Below, in pieces: positions 1-8,387 of a stretch of 64,000 bases of DNA. The notes under the pieces are model-generated. The model worked only from the letters and a program-made list of their open reading frames with translations. It was not told the origin of the DNA and did no database searches. Position 1 is the first letter of the stretch, and each line of letters opens with the position of its first letter. The stretch spans positions 124,001 through 188,000 of the forward strand of contig CAVRGS010000004.1 in assembly GCA_963720765.1 (NCBI GenBank), read 5' to 3'. The position numbers were made by a program, and so were the translations under genes. This stretch comes from DASUAS01 sp963720765 (lineage in GTDB: Bacteria; Actinomycetota; Acidimicrobiia; IMCC26256; DASPTH01).

Positions 1-27
1 CCGGTGGCAGGAGTTCCTCGAGCGCGA

Positions 28-408
28 TCATGTGAGCGGCCGGGTCAGAGACGCGACGACGGTCTTCGGCGCGACCACGCAGTACGCGTCGCGCACGACG
101 CCCTCGACCTCGCCCCAGTCGACGTCGACGTCGAGCCGCATGCCGATCCACCCTCGGTGGCCGACGTACGCCGGGACGAAGAAGCGAGTGGGCTCCTCGC
201 GCACGGCCTGGTCCTGGACGCCGGTGGGTGCTGCACACCAGATGGCGAGGCGGCCGTCGCCGTGATGGTCGTCGTGGAACATGAGGAACGACTTCTTGCC
301 CTTGTAGAAGAACGTCGGCGCGCCGTGGCTCGGGCGTTCCTCGACGTCGGGCAGCGCCGCGCAGATCTTGCGGACTCGGGCGAGCGCGCGCTCCACCTTG
401 GTCGGCAT
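28..408 (-). CDS. MmcQ/YjbR-like protein (DUF419)
   Basis: A 126-residue protein of the MmcQ/YjbR (DUF419) family. It shows the usual small-domain pattern: an N-terminal helix ending in CAALPDVEE, the segment HGAPTFFYKGKKSFLMF, and a later GHRGWIGMRLD stretch preceding the DW motif. Family members have a CyaY-like fold and no settled biochemical role. Its ATG overlaps the stop of the upstream enoyl-CoA hydratase gene (TGATG), so the two are translationally coupled at the end of a four-gene leftward run. The family call is good. The function is unknown. Confidence 0.8.
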   Translation of the reverse strand: MPTKVERALARVRKICAALPDVEERPSHGAPTFFYKGKKSFLMFHDDHHGDGRLAIWCAAPTGVQDQAVREEPTRFFVPAYVGHRGWIGMRLDVDVDWGEVEGVVRDAYCVVAPKTVVASLTRPLT

Positions 409-1211
409 CAGACCCCCTTGAACTGTGGCGCGCGCTTCTCAGCGAACGCAGCCTGCCCCTCGAGGTAGTCCTCGGACCGGAAGCACGCTTCGACCAGACG
501 CTCGACCGCGTCGAGGTCGCGCGCGCCGGGATCCTTGCGGGCCTCGCGGATCGCGGCCTTGCACGCCTGCACGGTCAGCGGTGCGTTGGCTGCGATCGTC
601 GCCGCGAGCTCGCGCACGGTCGACTCGAGCTCGTCGACGCGGACAACGCGGTTCACCAACCCGATGTCGCGCGCTTCCTCGGCGCTGAGGCGGCGCGCCG
701 AGAACAGGATCTCCGCGGTCCACGCGGGGCCGACGATGCCCATGAGCTCCTCGACGCCCCCGTACGCGTAGCCGAGGCCGAGCTTCGCCGCGGGCACGCC
801 GAACTGGCTGTGCTCGGACGCGATGCGGATGTCGGCCTTCATCGCGGTGAGCAGCCCACCGCCGATGCAGTACCCGCGGATCATGGCGATGATCGGCTTC
901 GCGACCGTGCGCCACGATCCCCACGCGGCGGCGAGCGCGTCGTCGTAGTCGGCGCGCGCGGCGACCGTCGTGCGCTTCTCAGAGAACTCGGAGATGTCGG
1001 CGCCCGACACGAACGCGCGGTCGCCTGCTCCGCGCACCACGATCACGTGCACGTCGGGATCAGCCGTGAACGCGTCGAGGATGCGCGGCACCGCGATCTG
1101 CATGTCGTAAGACATCGCGTTGAGGCGCGCCGGGTTGTTGTAGGTCATCCAGCCGATGCCATCGGCCACGTGGGCGAGCATCTTCTCGGTGCCGGTCTCG
1201 ACGGTCTTCAT
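408..1211 (-). CDS. enoyl-CoA hydratase/isomerase family protein
   Basis: A 267-residue crotonase-fold enzyme. The oxyanion-hole segments are visible as GDRAFVSGADISEF (about residues 62-75) and IRGYCIGGGLLTAMKADIRIA (about 110-130). This is full length for the family. The second catalytic glutamate position reads LGLGYAYGGVEEL, so the exact reaction (hydratase, isomerase or other crotonase chemistry) cannot be fixed. The start ATG overlaps the stop of the CoA-transferase gene by ATGA, so both are probably made together and act on the same acyl-CoA substrate. Confidence 0.85.
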   Translation of the reverse strand: MKTVETGTEKMLAHVADGIGWMTYNNPARLNAMSYDMQIAVPRILDAFTADPDVHVIVVRGAGDRAFVSGADISEFSEKRTTVAARADYDDALAAAWGSWRTVAKPIIAMIRGYCIGGGLLTAMKADIRIASEHSQFGVPAAKLGLGYAYGGVEELMGIVGPAWTAEILFSARRLSAEEARDIGLVNRVVRVDELESTVRELAATIAANAPLTVQACKAAIREARKDPGARDLDAVERLVEACFRSEDYLEGQAAFAEKRAPQFKGV

Positions 1212-2407
1212 GTGGTCTCCTGCCTGCCGACCGCGCCGGAGGTGTGCAGGTCGTCGATCTCGTCGTCGGTGAATCCGAGCTCGGCCAGCACTGCACGCGT
1301 GTGCTCGCCCTCGGCCGGCACGCCCGATCGCACGCTCGCCGGCGTGTCGCTGAACGTCAGCGGCGGGCGCAGCACGTCAATCCCACCGCGGGTCGGGTGC
1401 GAGACCCGGCGCGTCAACTGCAGGTGTTGCACCTGCGGATCGGCGAACACCTCGTCGACCGCGAGCACGGGACCGCACGGCACGTGATCGGCGAGCCGCT
1501 CGACCCACTCTGCGGTCGTGCGGGTCTGCAACACCCGGGCGATGTCGGCGTCGAGCTCGGCGCGGTGGGCGAGGCGAGCCGGAAAGTCGCCGTAGCGGGG
1601 ATCGTCGGCGAGCTCGGGCGCACCGAGCAGTTCGCAGAACGCGCGGAAGTCGCGCAGCGCAGACACGTTGAGATAGCCGTCGAGCGTCGGGTACGCACCC
1701 ATCGGCACCATCGTCGGGTGCTGGTTGCCCTCCTGCCGTGGCACCTCGCCGTCGATGAGCCAGCGCGCGGCCTGGAAGTCCATGAAGCTCACCATCGCCT
1801 CGAGCAACGACGTGTGCACCCATTGACCACGTCCGGTGCGATCGCGCGCGATCAGCGCCGCCAACACGCCCTGGGTGAGCAGCGTGCCCGCAGCGGTGTC
1901 GGAGATGGCGATGCCGACGCGCCACGGCCCCGAGCCGGGAGGGCCGGTGACGCTCATGAGCCCACCGAGGCCCTGCGCGATCTGGTCGACCCCGGGCCGG
2001 GTGGCAGAGGGGCCGTCCTGGCCGAAGCCCGAGATCGACGCGTAGACCACGCGCGGGTTCACCCTCCACACCGCGTCGGGATCGACCCCGAGCCGCTCCT
2101 TCACCCCGGGACGGAAGTTCTCGACCACCACGTCAGCCTGCTCGGCCAGGCGGAAGAACACCGCGAGGCCGGCCTCGGTAGCGAGGTCCACCGCGATCGA
2201 GCGCTTGTTGCGATGCAGGTTGGCGCCGTCGGCGCCGAGCGACGAGAACGGTCCCCCGCCATCTCGTCGTTGCACGGCGATCACGTCGGCACCGAGGTCG
2301 GCGAGTTGACGCACGCAGGTGGGCCCGGCGCGCGCCTGGGTGAGATCGACGACGCGGATGCCGGCGAGCGGGCCGACGGGCGCGCCGGGCGCCGGCGCGT
2401 AGGTCAC
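1208..2407 (-). CDS. CaiB/BaiF family III CoA transferase
   Basis: A 399-residue protein of the formyl-CoA transferase (family III) type, which moves CoA between carboxylic acids through a covalent aspartyl intermediate. It begins with the typical GPLAGIRVVDLTQARAGP segment and has VVVENFRPGVKERLG near residue 100 and RTGRGQWVHTSLLEAM around residue 190. The length is normal. The start is a GTG. It is coupled to the downstream enoyl-CoA hydratase gene by a 4-base overlap, which suggests activation followed by hydration of a shared acyl-CoA. The substrate is unknown. Confidence 0.88.
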   Translation of the reverse strand: MTYAPAPGAPVGPLAGIRVVDLTQARAGPTCVRQLADLGADVIAVQRRDGGGPFSSLGADGANLHRNKRSIAVDLATEAGLAVFFRLAEQADVVVENFRPGVKERLGVDPDAVWRVNPRVVYASISGFGQDGPSATRPGVDQIAQGLGGLMSVTGPPGSGPWRVGIAISDTAAGTLLTQGVLAALIARDRTGRGQWVHTSLLEAMVSFMDFQAARWLIDGEVPRQEGNQHPTMVPMGAYPTLDGYLNVSALRDFRAFCELLGAPELADDPRYGDFPARLAHRAELDADIARVLQTRTTAEWVERLADHVPCGPVLAVDEVFADPQVQHLQLTRRVSHPTRGGIDVLRPPLTFSDTPASVRSGVPAEGEHTRAVLAELGFTDDEIDDLHTSGAVGRQETT

Positions 2408-2419
2408 GACGCCGTGCCC

Positions 2420-2866
2420 CTACGGAGTGCCGACGTCGGCTTCGGCGGCGCGGGCGAGCGCGCGCGCCGTGGGGGGGAAGAACCGCTTCAGCACCTGGTG
2501 CACGGCCCAACCACCGAACGGGTTGGTGCCGTCGAAGTCGGACTCCCAGCGGATCCGCGTGCCACCGCCGACCGACTCGAGCGTGACCTCGGCGTGGTAG
2601 TTCCGCACCGGAAAGCCCTCTCGCACCTCGTAGGCCAGGCGTCGGGGTGCCTCGAAGGTGACGACTTCCTCCGTGTGCACACGCTTGCCGCGTCGGAACC
2701 GGCGCAGCGCGCCGACCCCGTCGGGCGCGGGAACGCCGTCGCGCACCCGAGTGGTCTCGTCCCACTGACCCCACTGCGACCACGTGGTGATGTCGGCGAC
2801 GCGCGCCCACACCACGTCGATCGGAGCCGCCGCGACGGCGGTCGTCGCGACGCGGTACCGGCTCAC
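2420..2866 (-). CDS. SRPBCC family protein (polyketide cyclase/dehydrase-like)
   Basis: A 148-residue START/Bet v1-like protein. It opens with the first beta strand YRVATTAVAAAPIDVVWARVADITTWSQW, which is typical of SRPBCC lipid- or ligand-binding proteins, and has a late basic/aromatic helix (GGWAVHQVLKRFFPP). No catalytic residues can be assigned. The GTG start overlaps the TGA of the upstream small membrane protein gene (GTGA). It probably binds a hydrophobic ligand. Confidence 0.75.
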   Translation of the reverse strand: MSRYRVATTAVAAAPIDVVWARVADITTWSQWGQWDETTRVRDGVPAPDGVGALRRFRRGKRVHTEEVVTFEAPRRLAYEVREGFPVRNYHAEVTLESVGGGTRIRWESDFDGTNPFGGWAVHQVLKRFFPPTARALARAAEADVGTP

Positions 2867-3153
2867 ATCGACAACGACGCCAGGCCCGCGATCATCACGA
2901 CGAACCCGAGCACCATGAACCCGAACGTGCGACCGATCGGTGCCTGCGCCAGCTCGCGCTTCTCGCTCGGCTTGGCCGGCGACCGCACCGGGCTGCCGGG
3001 CCGGCCGCGCTCGACGGTGCGCGCGGCGATGCGATCAGCGTCGCGGTGACGACGCAGGAGCGCGTAGAGGTTGCCGAAGAACAGCGCCGCGCCCATCGCC
3101 GCGATGAGCTCGCGGAGGACCTCGTCGTAGAAGCTCCCCAGGACGACGTGCAT
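2863..3153 (-). CDS. small two-TM membrane protein, unknown function
   Basis: A 96-residue protein not assigned to a named family. One hydrophobic segment lies near the N-terminus (ELIAAMGAALFFGNLYALL, about residues 15-33) and a second at the C-terminus (FGFMVLGFVVMIAGLASL, about 77-94). A basic, Arg/Lys-rich loop joins them and is probably cytoplasmic. It heads the leftward run of four to five overlapping genes. No function can be inferred. Confidence 0.6.
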   Translation of the reverse strand: MHVVLGSFYDEVLRELIAAMGAALFFGNLYALLRRHRDADRIAARTVERGRPGSPVRSPAKPSEKRELAQAPIGRTFGFMVLGFVVMIAGLASLSM

Positions 3154-3216
3154 GGCGTCATCGTACGGCGCGTCTCTCCGCCGTCGCTCACTGCCGGTCG
3201 CTCGGTTCCAGCGGGC

Positions 3217-3744
3217 TCACGGACCGCCCGGCTTGAACACCATCAGGAACAGGATGGCGATCATCGCCAGGTCGAGGATGGGTCCGACGACGCCGAGCTT
3301 CTGGCCGATCGACGCCATCTCGGCCGCCTGCGGCGGTGGTCCGCCGACCGGCGGCGGTCCGTCGCGCATCTCGTGCATGAGCGCGCCCATCCGCTTGACC
3401 GCGGGCATGAGCACGCCGTGCGAGAGCCCGATGGCGACGACGTAGATCACGATCGACAGCCACACCCACGTCTGCGAGAACTTCCACGCCGAGTCGCTCA
3501 AGCCGAGGACCGCGAACCCGAGCAGGAACACCGCGTAGATGAAGTACTCCCCGATCTTCGACACGAGCTCGTTGGCCTCGAAGATGCCGATCGCCTCGTC
3601 GATCTTGCCCGACTGCATGCGAACCTTCATCTGCTGGCCGTAGACCCCGTTGAGGAACACGGCGCCGAAGCCGACGATGGCGCAGAGGATGTGCAGCACC
3701 AACACGAACTTGTAGAACCCACCATCGATGTTCGCGAGCACCAT
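3217..3744 (-). CDS. DUF2269-like integral membrane protein
   Basis: The longer open frame reaches 4050, but the ATG at 3744 is the better start: it follows a GGGAGG ribosome site and starts directly at the first membrane helix (MVLANIDGGFYKFVLVLHIL). This gives 175 residues with four hydrophobic segments: KFVLVLHILCAIVGFGAVFL, YFIYAVFLLGFAVLGL, WVWLSIVIYVVAIGL and VVGPILDLAMIAILFLMV. The arrangement resembles DUF2269 membrane proteins, which have no known function. It is divergent from nucS, and the two start codons are only about 80 bases apart. Confidence 0.7.
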   Translation of the reverse strand: MVLANIDGGFYKFVLVLHILCAIVGFGAVFLNGVYGQQMKVRMQSGKIDEAIGIFEANELVSKIGEYFIYAVFLLGFAVLGLSDSAWKFSQTWVWLSIVIYVVAIGLSHGVLMPAVKRMGALMHEMRDGPPPVGGPPPQAAEMASIGQKLGVVGPILDLAMIAILFLMVFKPGGP

Positions 3745-3826
3745 CGACCCGTACCTCCCACAATCGAGAACGGCGCATGGTACGCCGACGGTCGTGGGCG
3801 CGCACGGATGTGGTACAACGCGCGGC

Positions 3827-4486
3827 GTGCGCATGCTCGTCGCGAACTGCTCGGTCGAGTACCAGGGTCGCCTCGGCGCGCGCCTGCCACCTGCGCCGCG
3901 TCTGATCCTGCTGAAGGCCGACGGTTCGATCGCGGTGCACGCCGACACCAAGGCGTACAAGCCGCTCAACTGGATGAGCCCGCCGTGTTCCGTGCGCGAC
4001 GACGGCGGGCGGCTCGTGGCGACGAACCCGGGTGGCGAGACGCTCACCATCGAGCTGCACGAGGTGCTCCACGACTACGTGGTGGAGCTCGGCGACGATC
4101 CGGGCCTGGCCAAGGACGGCGTCGAGGCCGAGCTGCAGGAGTTGCTGGCCAAGCGGGTGGCGGCGCTCCGCGAGGACCTGAAGCTGGTGCGGCGGGAGTA
4201 CCCCACCGACATCGGCCCCGTCGATCTGTTGTGTCGCGATGGTGACGACCGCGCGGTGGTCGTCGAGGTGAAGCGGGTGGGCGAGATCGCCGGCGTGGAG
4301 CAGCTGTTGCGATACCAGGAGCGCCTCGACCTGGATCCGAGCCTCGCGCCCACGGTGGGCATGTTCGTGGCGACGCGGATCAAGCCCCAGGCGAAGGTGT
4401 TCGCCCAGAGTCGTGGCGTGCAGTGCGTCGAGATCGACCTCGACGAGCTGCGCGCCGGCGCGCCGCTCGACCTGCGGCTCTTCTGA
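3827..4486 (+). CDS. nucS: NucS/EndoMS mismatch-specific endonuclease
   Basis: NucS cuts mismatched DNA and provides mismatch repair in actinobacteria that lack MutS/MutL. The GTG at 3827 gives 219 residues beginning VRMLVANCSVEYQGRL, close to the length and N-terminus of mycobacterial NucS; an in-frame ATG further upstream (3728) is unlikely. The DNA-binding half contains DTKAYKPLNWMSPP. The RecB-like nuclease half has PVDLLCRDGDDRAVVVEVKR, with catalytic-type residues Asp133, Glu147 and Lys149. The protein ends LDLRLF, a hydrophobic tail of the kind proposed to contact the sliding clamp. It is followed closely by an uncharacterised gene on the same strand. Confidence 0.93.
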   Translation: MRMLVANCSVEYQGRLGARLPPAPRLILLKADGSIAVHADTKAYKPLNWMSPPCSVRDDGGRLVATNPGGETLTIELHEVLHDYVVELGDDPGLAKDGVEAELQELLAKRVAALREDLKLVRREYPTDIGPVDLLCRDGDDRAVVVEVKRVGEIAGVEQLLRYQERLDLDPSLAPTVGMFVATRIKPQAKVFAQSRGVQCVEIDLDELRAGAPLDLRLF

Positions 4487-4499
4487 GGCGACGCGGGAA

Positions 4500-5075
4500 G
4501 TGCGGCGGACGGCCCAGCGCACGGGGACCACCGTGGTGACGGTGGTCGGCGACGGCGCGACGGACTGCGTGCGCCGCCTCGGTGAGGCGTCGAACGTGCT
4601 GCCGGTGTCGGTCGACGCCGACGATCCACCGCTCGATCGCGCGGTGGCCACGTGGGCGGAGGCGCTGCGCGCCCACACTCCGTACCTCGTGCACGACGCC
4701 GACCCGCTCGCCGCGGTGGCCGACGCGTGGGTGCGTCGCTACGACGAGCAGGGCCCGATCGGTGAGCTCGAGGTCGCGGTGGCCGACACGCTGGCCCGGT
4801 GGCGGGTGGGGTCGATCGAGCTCCCGGACTACTACCTCGTGCTCGACGCCGAGGCGTGGGGGCCGACGCGCCGCCACTGGTACCTCGGCCTGTTGCACGG
4901 TGCCGCGCCGGCCCGGGTGATTCCGGTGCCCGATCCCGACGCCGCGACGCGGACGCTCCCGCGCCTGGGCGCGGGAGCGTGGTGGCCCGACCTCGACGAC
5001 CTGCTCGAGGGGATCGAGCGAGTCGTGCCCGATCAGCTCTCGCCCTCGTCCGGCGCTTCGGCGAGCAGTGCGTAG
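4500..5075 (+). CDS. hypothetical protein downstream of nucS
   Basis: The GTG at 4500, 14 bases after the nucS stop, is the preferred start and gives 191 residues (VRRTAQRTGTTVVTVVGDGA...). I do not recognise the family. The protein is acidic and soluble-looking. It has an aromatic segment WGPTRRHWYLGLLHG near residue 135 and ends in a WWPDLDDLLEGIERVV region. It is probably co-transcribed with nucS. Its 3' end overlaps the convergent PadR gene by 43 bases. Confidence 0.6.
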   Translation: MRRTAQRTGTTVVTVVGDGATDCVRRLGEASNVLPVSVDADDPPLDRAVATWAEALRAHTPYLVHDADPLAAVADAWVRRYDEQGPIGELEVAVADTLARWRVGSIELPDYYLVLDAEAWGPTRRHWYLGLLHGAAPARVIPVPDPDAATRTLPRLGAGAWWPDLDDLLEGIERVVPDQLSPSSGASASSA

Positions 5076-5614
5076 AGCTTGCGGGCGGTGTCGGCGAGGA
5101 TCCGCACGGCCGCGGCCTGCTGGTCGGGCGTGCCGGCGACGGCGACCTGGCGGGCCGCCACCGCGATCGGGCCGAGCGAGTCGCGCAGCTTGAACTGCTG
5201 AGGGTCGATGCCCTCCGTCACGTCGTCCCACGGCTTGCGGTCTCCCGCCTTGGCCGCCTCTTCGCGTCCGGTGTCGGTGAGCGAGAACAGGCGCTTCCCC
5301 GCTTCGGCGTCGGCCGTCACCAGACCCTGGTCCTCGAGGAGCTGGAGCGCGGGGTAGACCGCGCCCGGGCTCGGCCGCCACACGCCGTCGGTACGTTCCT
5401 CGAGCTCCTGGATCATCTCGTAGCCGTGCATCGGCCGCTCGGTGAGCAGCGCGAGGGCCGCGGCCCGCACGTCGCCTCGACGGGCCCGGCGACCCGGTCC
5501 GCCGCGCCGTCCCCGGCGTCCGCCGCCGAAGCCGAAACCCTCGGGCGGTCCGTCCCAGCGACGGCGTGACTGCTGTTCGTGTCCTTCATGGTGCTCCTGG
5601 TGACGGGTTCTCAT
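5033..5614 (-). CDS. PadR family transcriptional regulator
   Basis: A 193-residue PadR-type repressor. The winged-helix domain (about residues 45-115) contains ALALLTERPMHGYEMIQELEER and SPGAVYPALQLLEDQGLV, the family signature. A C-terminal helical region (about 140-185) should form the dimer. The N-terminus is an unusual His/Gly/Arg-rich extension of about 45 residues. Family members sense small molecules and usually repress their own gene. A perfect 12-base palindrome lies about 50 bases upstream of the start, between this gene and the divergent TrmO-like gene. Confidence 0.85.
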   Translation of the reverse strand: MRTRHQEHHEGHEQQSRRRWDGPPEGFGFGGGRRGRRGGPGRRARRGDVRAAALALLTERPMHGYEMIQELEERTDGVWRPSPGAVYPALQLLEDQGLVTADAEAGKRLFSLTDTGREEAAKAGDRKPWDDVTEGIDPQQFKLRDSLGPIAVAARQVAVAGTPDQQAAAVRILADTARKLYALLAEAPDEGES

Positions 5615-5662
5615 TCGGTGCTGTCCTTCGTTCGATGGGTTCCGTTACTTACGAGTACCATC

Positions 5663-5674
5663 ACGATATATCGT
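5663..5674. promoter_or_regulatory. putative PadR operator, perfect palindrome
   Basis: ACGATATATCGT is a perfect 12-base palindrome in the intergenic region between the divergent PadR gene (start 5614) and TrmO-like gene (start 5731). The same 10-base core CGATATATCG occurs twice in front of the second PadR gene in this window. That makes PadR binding likely, although which regulator binds is an inference. Confidence 0.6.
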
Positions 5675-5730
5675 TGACTGTCGGAATGCAAGACCGTCGC
5701 GTCGATTCCCCGGGATGGCAGGATCTGGCG

Positions 5731-6198
5731 ATGGCGGAGCACGGGTGGAAGGTGGCGGCGGTCGGCTCGGTGACCTCGAGCCGCGCGGAGGCGATCGACG
5801 ACGATTGGGGCGAGGTCACCGCGACCATCACGCTCCACCCGCCGCTCGACGAGCGCTCGGTGGCCGGACTCGCCGAGTTCAGCCACGTGGAGGTGGTGTA
5901 CCTGTTCGACCGGGTGAGGCCCGACGCGGTGTGCGTCCACGCCCGCCATCCCCGTGGCAACCCCGACTGGCCCGAGGTGGGGATCCTCGCCCAGCGGGCG
6001 AAGGACCGACCGAATCGCATCGGCCTGTGCACGTGCGAGCTGGTCGCGATCGAGGGTGCGTCGATCCTCGTGCGCGGCCTCGACGCGATCGACGGCACGC
6101 CGGTGCTCGACGTGAAGCCCTACATGCAGGAGTTCGCGCCGCGCGGCGACGTGCGCCAGCCCGCGTGGTCGCACGAGCTCATGCGCGAGTACTGGTAG
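5731..6198 (+). CDS. TrmO-like tRNA methyltransferase (TsaA/UPF0066 family)
   Basis: Family members (TrmO/TsaA/VirR) use SAM to methylate N6-threonylcarbamoyladenosine in tRNA, and some have other roles. Starting at the ATG at 5731 gives 155 residues. Key segments are LAEFSHVEVVYLFDR (about 50-64), HARHPRGNPDWPEVGILAQRAKDRPNRIGLC (about 72-102) and DAIDGTPVLDVKPYM (about 121-135), all typical of the family. Longer in-frame starts at 5686 and 5566 would run through the PadR palindrome and are disfavoured. The 3' end overlaps the convergent fic gene by 20 bases. Confidence 0.82.
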   Translation: MAEHGWKVAAVGSVTSSRAEAIDDDWGEVTATITLHPPLDERSVAGLAEFSHVEVVYLFDRVRPDAVCVHARHPRGNPDWPEVGILAQRAKDRPNRIGLCTCELVAIEGASILVRGLDAIDGTPVLDVKPYMQEFAPRGDVRQPAWSHELMREYW

Positions 6199-7333
6199 CG
6201 CCGGCGAGGCCCAGCAGCTCGCGCGCGACGTAGAGACGCGCCGGCTGGCCGCGCGACACCGACGGCGCGGTACCCCGCTCATCGAGGACTCCCGCGTCGG
6301 CGAGGGTGCGGAGCGCGTCGAGCGCGGCCTTGGTCGACACCCCGAGCTCGTCGACCAGGACGCTCGAGGTGAGCAGCAGGTGGCGAGGCATCAGCGTCAA
6401 CGCTCGGTACGCCACCGCGTCGCGCCGCAGTCCCGTGGCTCTCAGGCGCTCGAACCACCCTCGGCGCAGCTCGTCCACGTGGCCGACGAGCTCACGCTGC
6501 GCACGACCGCCGCCCTTGACCGCGTCGGCGAACCACCGCACCCAACCGAGATGGTCGTCGAGCCGGAAGCGGACGAGTCCGGCGCCGTAGCCACCGACGT
6601 CGGCGGCGATCGCCACGCTCACCGGCGGCGGCACGAGGAGCGCGAGCCGGCGGACCAGGATCCACGCGATGAGGACGCGCCCGATCCGGCCGTTGCCGTC
6701 GGCGAAGGGATGGATGATCTCGAACTGCGCGTGGGCGATCGCGGTCTGGGCGATCGGATCGACGTCGTCGCGATTCACCCACACGAGCAGATCGTCGAGC
6801 AGCGGTCCGAGTCGGTCGGGCGGCGGGGTGACGAGATGCGCGTCGAAGGGGCTGGTACCGCCGATCCACCCCTGCTCGTCACGGATGCGCCCGACGTCCC
6901 GCGCCGGCGTGGGACTCCCGGTCATCAGGAGTCGGTGCCAACGGCAGAGCGCGGCGACGTCGAGCGCGCCGTCGTCGGACGCCGCTTGGTCGACCGCCGC
7001 GGCCATCGTCGCGAGCGCGGCGGCCACCCATCCCGCGGCGACGTCGCCGGAGCGCGCCCGCCCGTGCTCCGCGAGGACGACGTCGAGCACGGGCGCGGCG
7101 ATCCCCTCGATGTACGAAGAGGCGACGCCCTCCGACCGCACGAGCAACCGCGCCAGCGGCTCGACCTCGAGATCGAGCGCCTCGGCGGCACGCAGCACCT
7201 CGGCAACGGCTTCGCCCGTCCGCGTCGCGGTCGGGGCGTCGAGCGACAGGTCGCGCTCGGCGAGCGTCGCCGGCACGAACGCCCCGGCCCGGCGCCCGTT
7301 CCAGATGATCGGGACGTCGACGCCTGCGACCAT
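6179..7333 (-). CDS. Fic family AMP-transferase-like protein with winged-helix C-terminus
   Basis: A 384-residue Fic protein. Such enzymes transfer AMP or other nucleotides to protein hydroxyls. The catalytic motif HPFADGNGRIGR is intact at about residues 208-219. The N-terminal motif SSYIEG (about 72-77) fits the (S/T)xxxE(G/N) inhibitory motif, so the enzyme is probably class II (self-inhibited through an N-terminal helix). The last 100 residues contain a helix-turn-helix (LLLTSSVLVDELGVSTKAALDALRTLADAGVL), which suggests DNA binding. The start ATG follows a GGAGG site. A 10-base inverted repeat sits immediately upstream, consistent with autoregulation. The target is unknown. Confidence 0.9.
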   Translation of the reverse strand: MVAGVDVPIIWNGRRAGAFVPATLAERDLSLDAPTATRTGEAVAEVLRAAEALDLEVEPLARLLVRSEGVASSYIEGIAAPVLDVVLAEHGRARSGDVAAGWVAAALATMAAAVDQAASDDGALDVAALCRWHRLLMTGSPTPARDVGRIRDEQGWIGGTSPFDAHLVTPPPDRLGPLLDDLLVWVNRDDVDPIAQTAIAHAQFEIIHPFADGNGRIGRVLIAWILVRRLALLVPPPVSVAIAADVGGYGAGLVRFRLDDHLGWVRWFADAVKGGGRAQRELVGHVDELRRGWFERLRATGLRRDAVAYRALTLMPRHLLLTSSVLVDELGVSTKAALDALRTLADAGVLDERGTAPSVSRGQPARLYVARELLGLAGATSTRA

Positions 7334-7349
7334 CAGAGCTCCTCCGTCG

Positions 7350-7385
7350 AATACCTTACTGATATGAGTACAACGGTAAGGTATT
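7350..7385. promoter_or_regulatory. inverted repeat upstream of fic (putative operator)
   Basis: AATACCTTAC (7350-7359) and GTAAGGTATT (7376-7385) are perfect inverted copies separated by 16 bases, 17 bases upstream of the fic ATG. The region is much more AT-rich than its surroundings. A dimeric regulator is the likely ligand. The fic product itself has a winged-helix domain and is a candidate. Confidence 0.6.
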
Positions 7386-7398
7386 GCGGCAGGTTCGC

Positions 7399-8361
7399 CT
7401 ACTCGTGGGCCATGTTGACGAACTCGGCCCGTTCGGGACGGAACACGAGGCGCGCAGTGCCGGTGGGCCCGTTCCTGTGCTTGGCGATGATGATCTCGGC
7501 CAGCGCCCGGTCGTCGGACTCGGGGTTGTACACCTCGTCGCGGTAGATGAAGGCCACGACGTCGGCGTCCTGCTCCAGACCTCCGGACTCACGCAGGTCG
7601 GCCAGCATCGGGCGCTTGTCCTGGCGGTACTCGAGCTGACGGTTCAGCTGCGAGAGCGCGATCACCGGGCACTCGAGCTCGCGGGCGAGGATCTTGAGGC
7701 CACGCGAGATCTCCGACACCTCGACCTGGCGGTTCTCCGATCGCCGACCGGTGGAGCTCGGGGTCATCAGCTGGATGTAGTCGACGATCACCAGGCCGAG
7801 GTCGCCGTGGCGGGCGCGCAGACGCCGGGACTTGGCCCGCATCTCCATCACCGTGCAGTGCGGGTTGTCGTCGATGTGGAGCTGTGCTTCGGCGAGACGA
7901 CCGACCGCGTGGCTGATCTTCCCCCAGTCGGGCTCGCTCAGGTTGGCGGTCCAGAGCTTGGTGGCGTCGACCCCTGCCTCCATCGAGAGCAGCCGCTTGG
8001 TGAGCTCGAGCGCACCCATTTCCATCGAGAAGAAGACGACCGGCTTGCCCGTGCCCATGGCGACGTTCTTGGCCAGGCCGAGCGCGAGGCTCGTCTTCCC
8101 CATGCCGGGGCGAGCTGCGAGGATCACCAGGTTCGAGCGCTGCAGCCCGTGCAGCTTCTTGTCGATCTCGTCGAAGCCGGTGGGCATGCCGATGAGCTCG
8201 CTGTCGTCGCCGTAGCGCGACTCGAGGTCGTCGAGGGTGTCCTGCAGTGCGTCGCGGATACCGACCATCGAGTCGGACACGCGCCGCTCCGCGACCTCGA
8301 ACACGAGCGCCTCGGCGCGGTCGAGGGTCTCGGTGACGTCGTCGGTCTCGTCGTAGCCCAT
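7399..8361 (-). CDS. dnaB: replicative DNA helicase DnaB, C-terminal part (frameshifted gene)
   Basis: This is the RecA-like motor domain of the DnaB replicative helicase. It contains the Walker A segment AARPGMGKTSLALG and the Walker B region LGLVIVDYIQLM. The segments ISRGLKILARELECPVIALSQLNRQLEYR and DLRESGGLEQDADVVAFIYRDE also match DnaB. The true frame extends upstream of this first ATG to about 8437, where it meets the N-terminal fragment (8388-8807) shifted by one missing or two extra bases. DnaB is essential, so a sequence error is more likely than a real mutation. The gene lies downstream of the rplI-rpsR-ssb-rpsF block but is separated from it by other genes. Confidence 0.88.
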   Translation of the reverse strand: MGYDETDDVTETLDRAEALVFEVAERRVSDSMVGIRDALQDTLDDLESRYGDDSELIGMPTGFDEIDKKLHGLQRSNLVILAARPGMGKTSLALGLAKNVAMGTGKPVVFFSMEMGALELTKRLLSMEAGVDATKLWTANLSEPDWGKISHAVGRLAEAQLHIDDNPHCTVMEMRAKSRRLRARHGDLGLVIVDYIQLMTPSSTGRRSENRQVEVSEISRGLKILARELECPVIALSQLNRQLEYRQDKRPMLADLRESGGLEQDADVVAFIYRDEVYNPESDDRALAEIIIAKHRNGPTGTARLVFRPERAEFVNMAHE

Positions 8362-8387
8362 CTCGGCGATGTCGCCCGCGACCCCGA

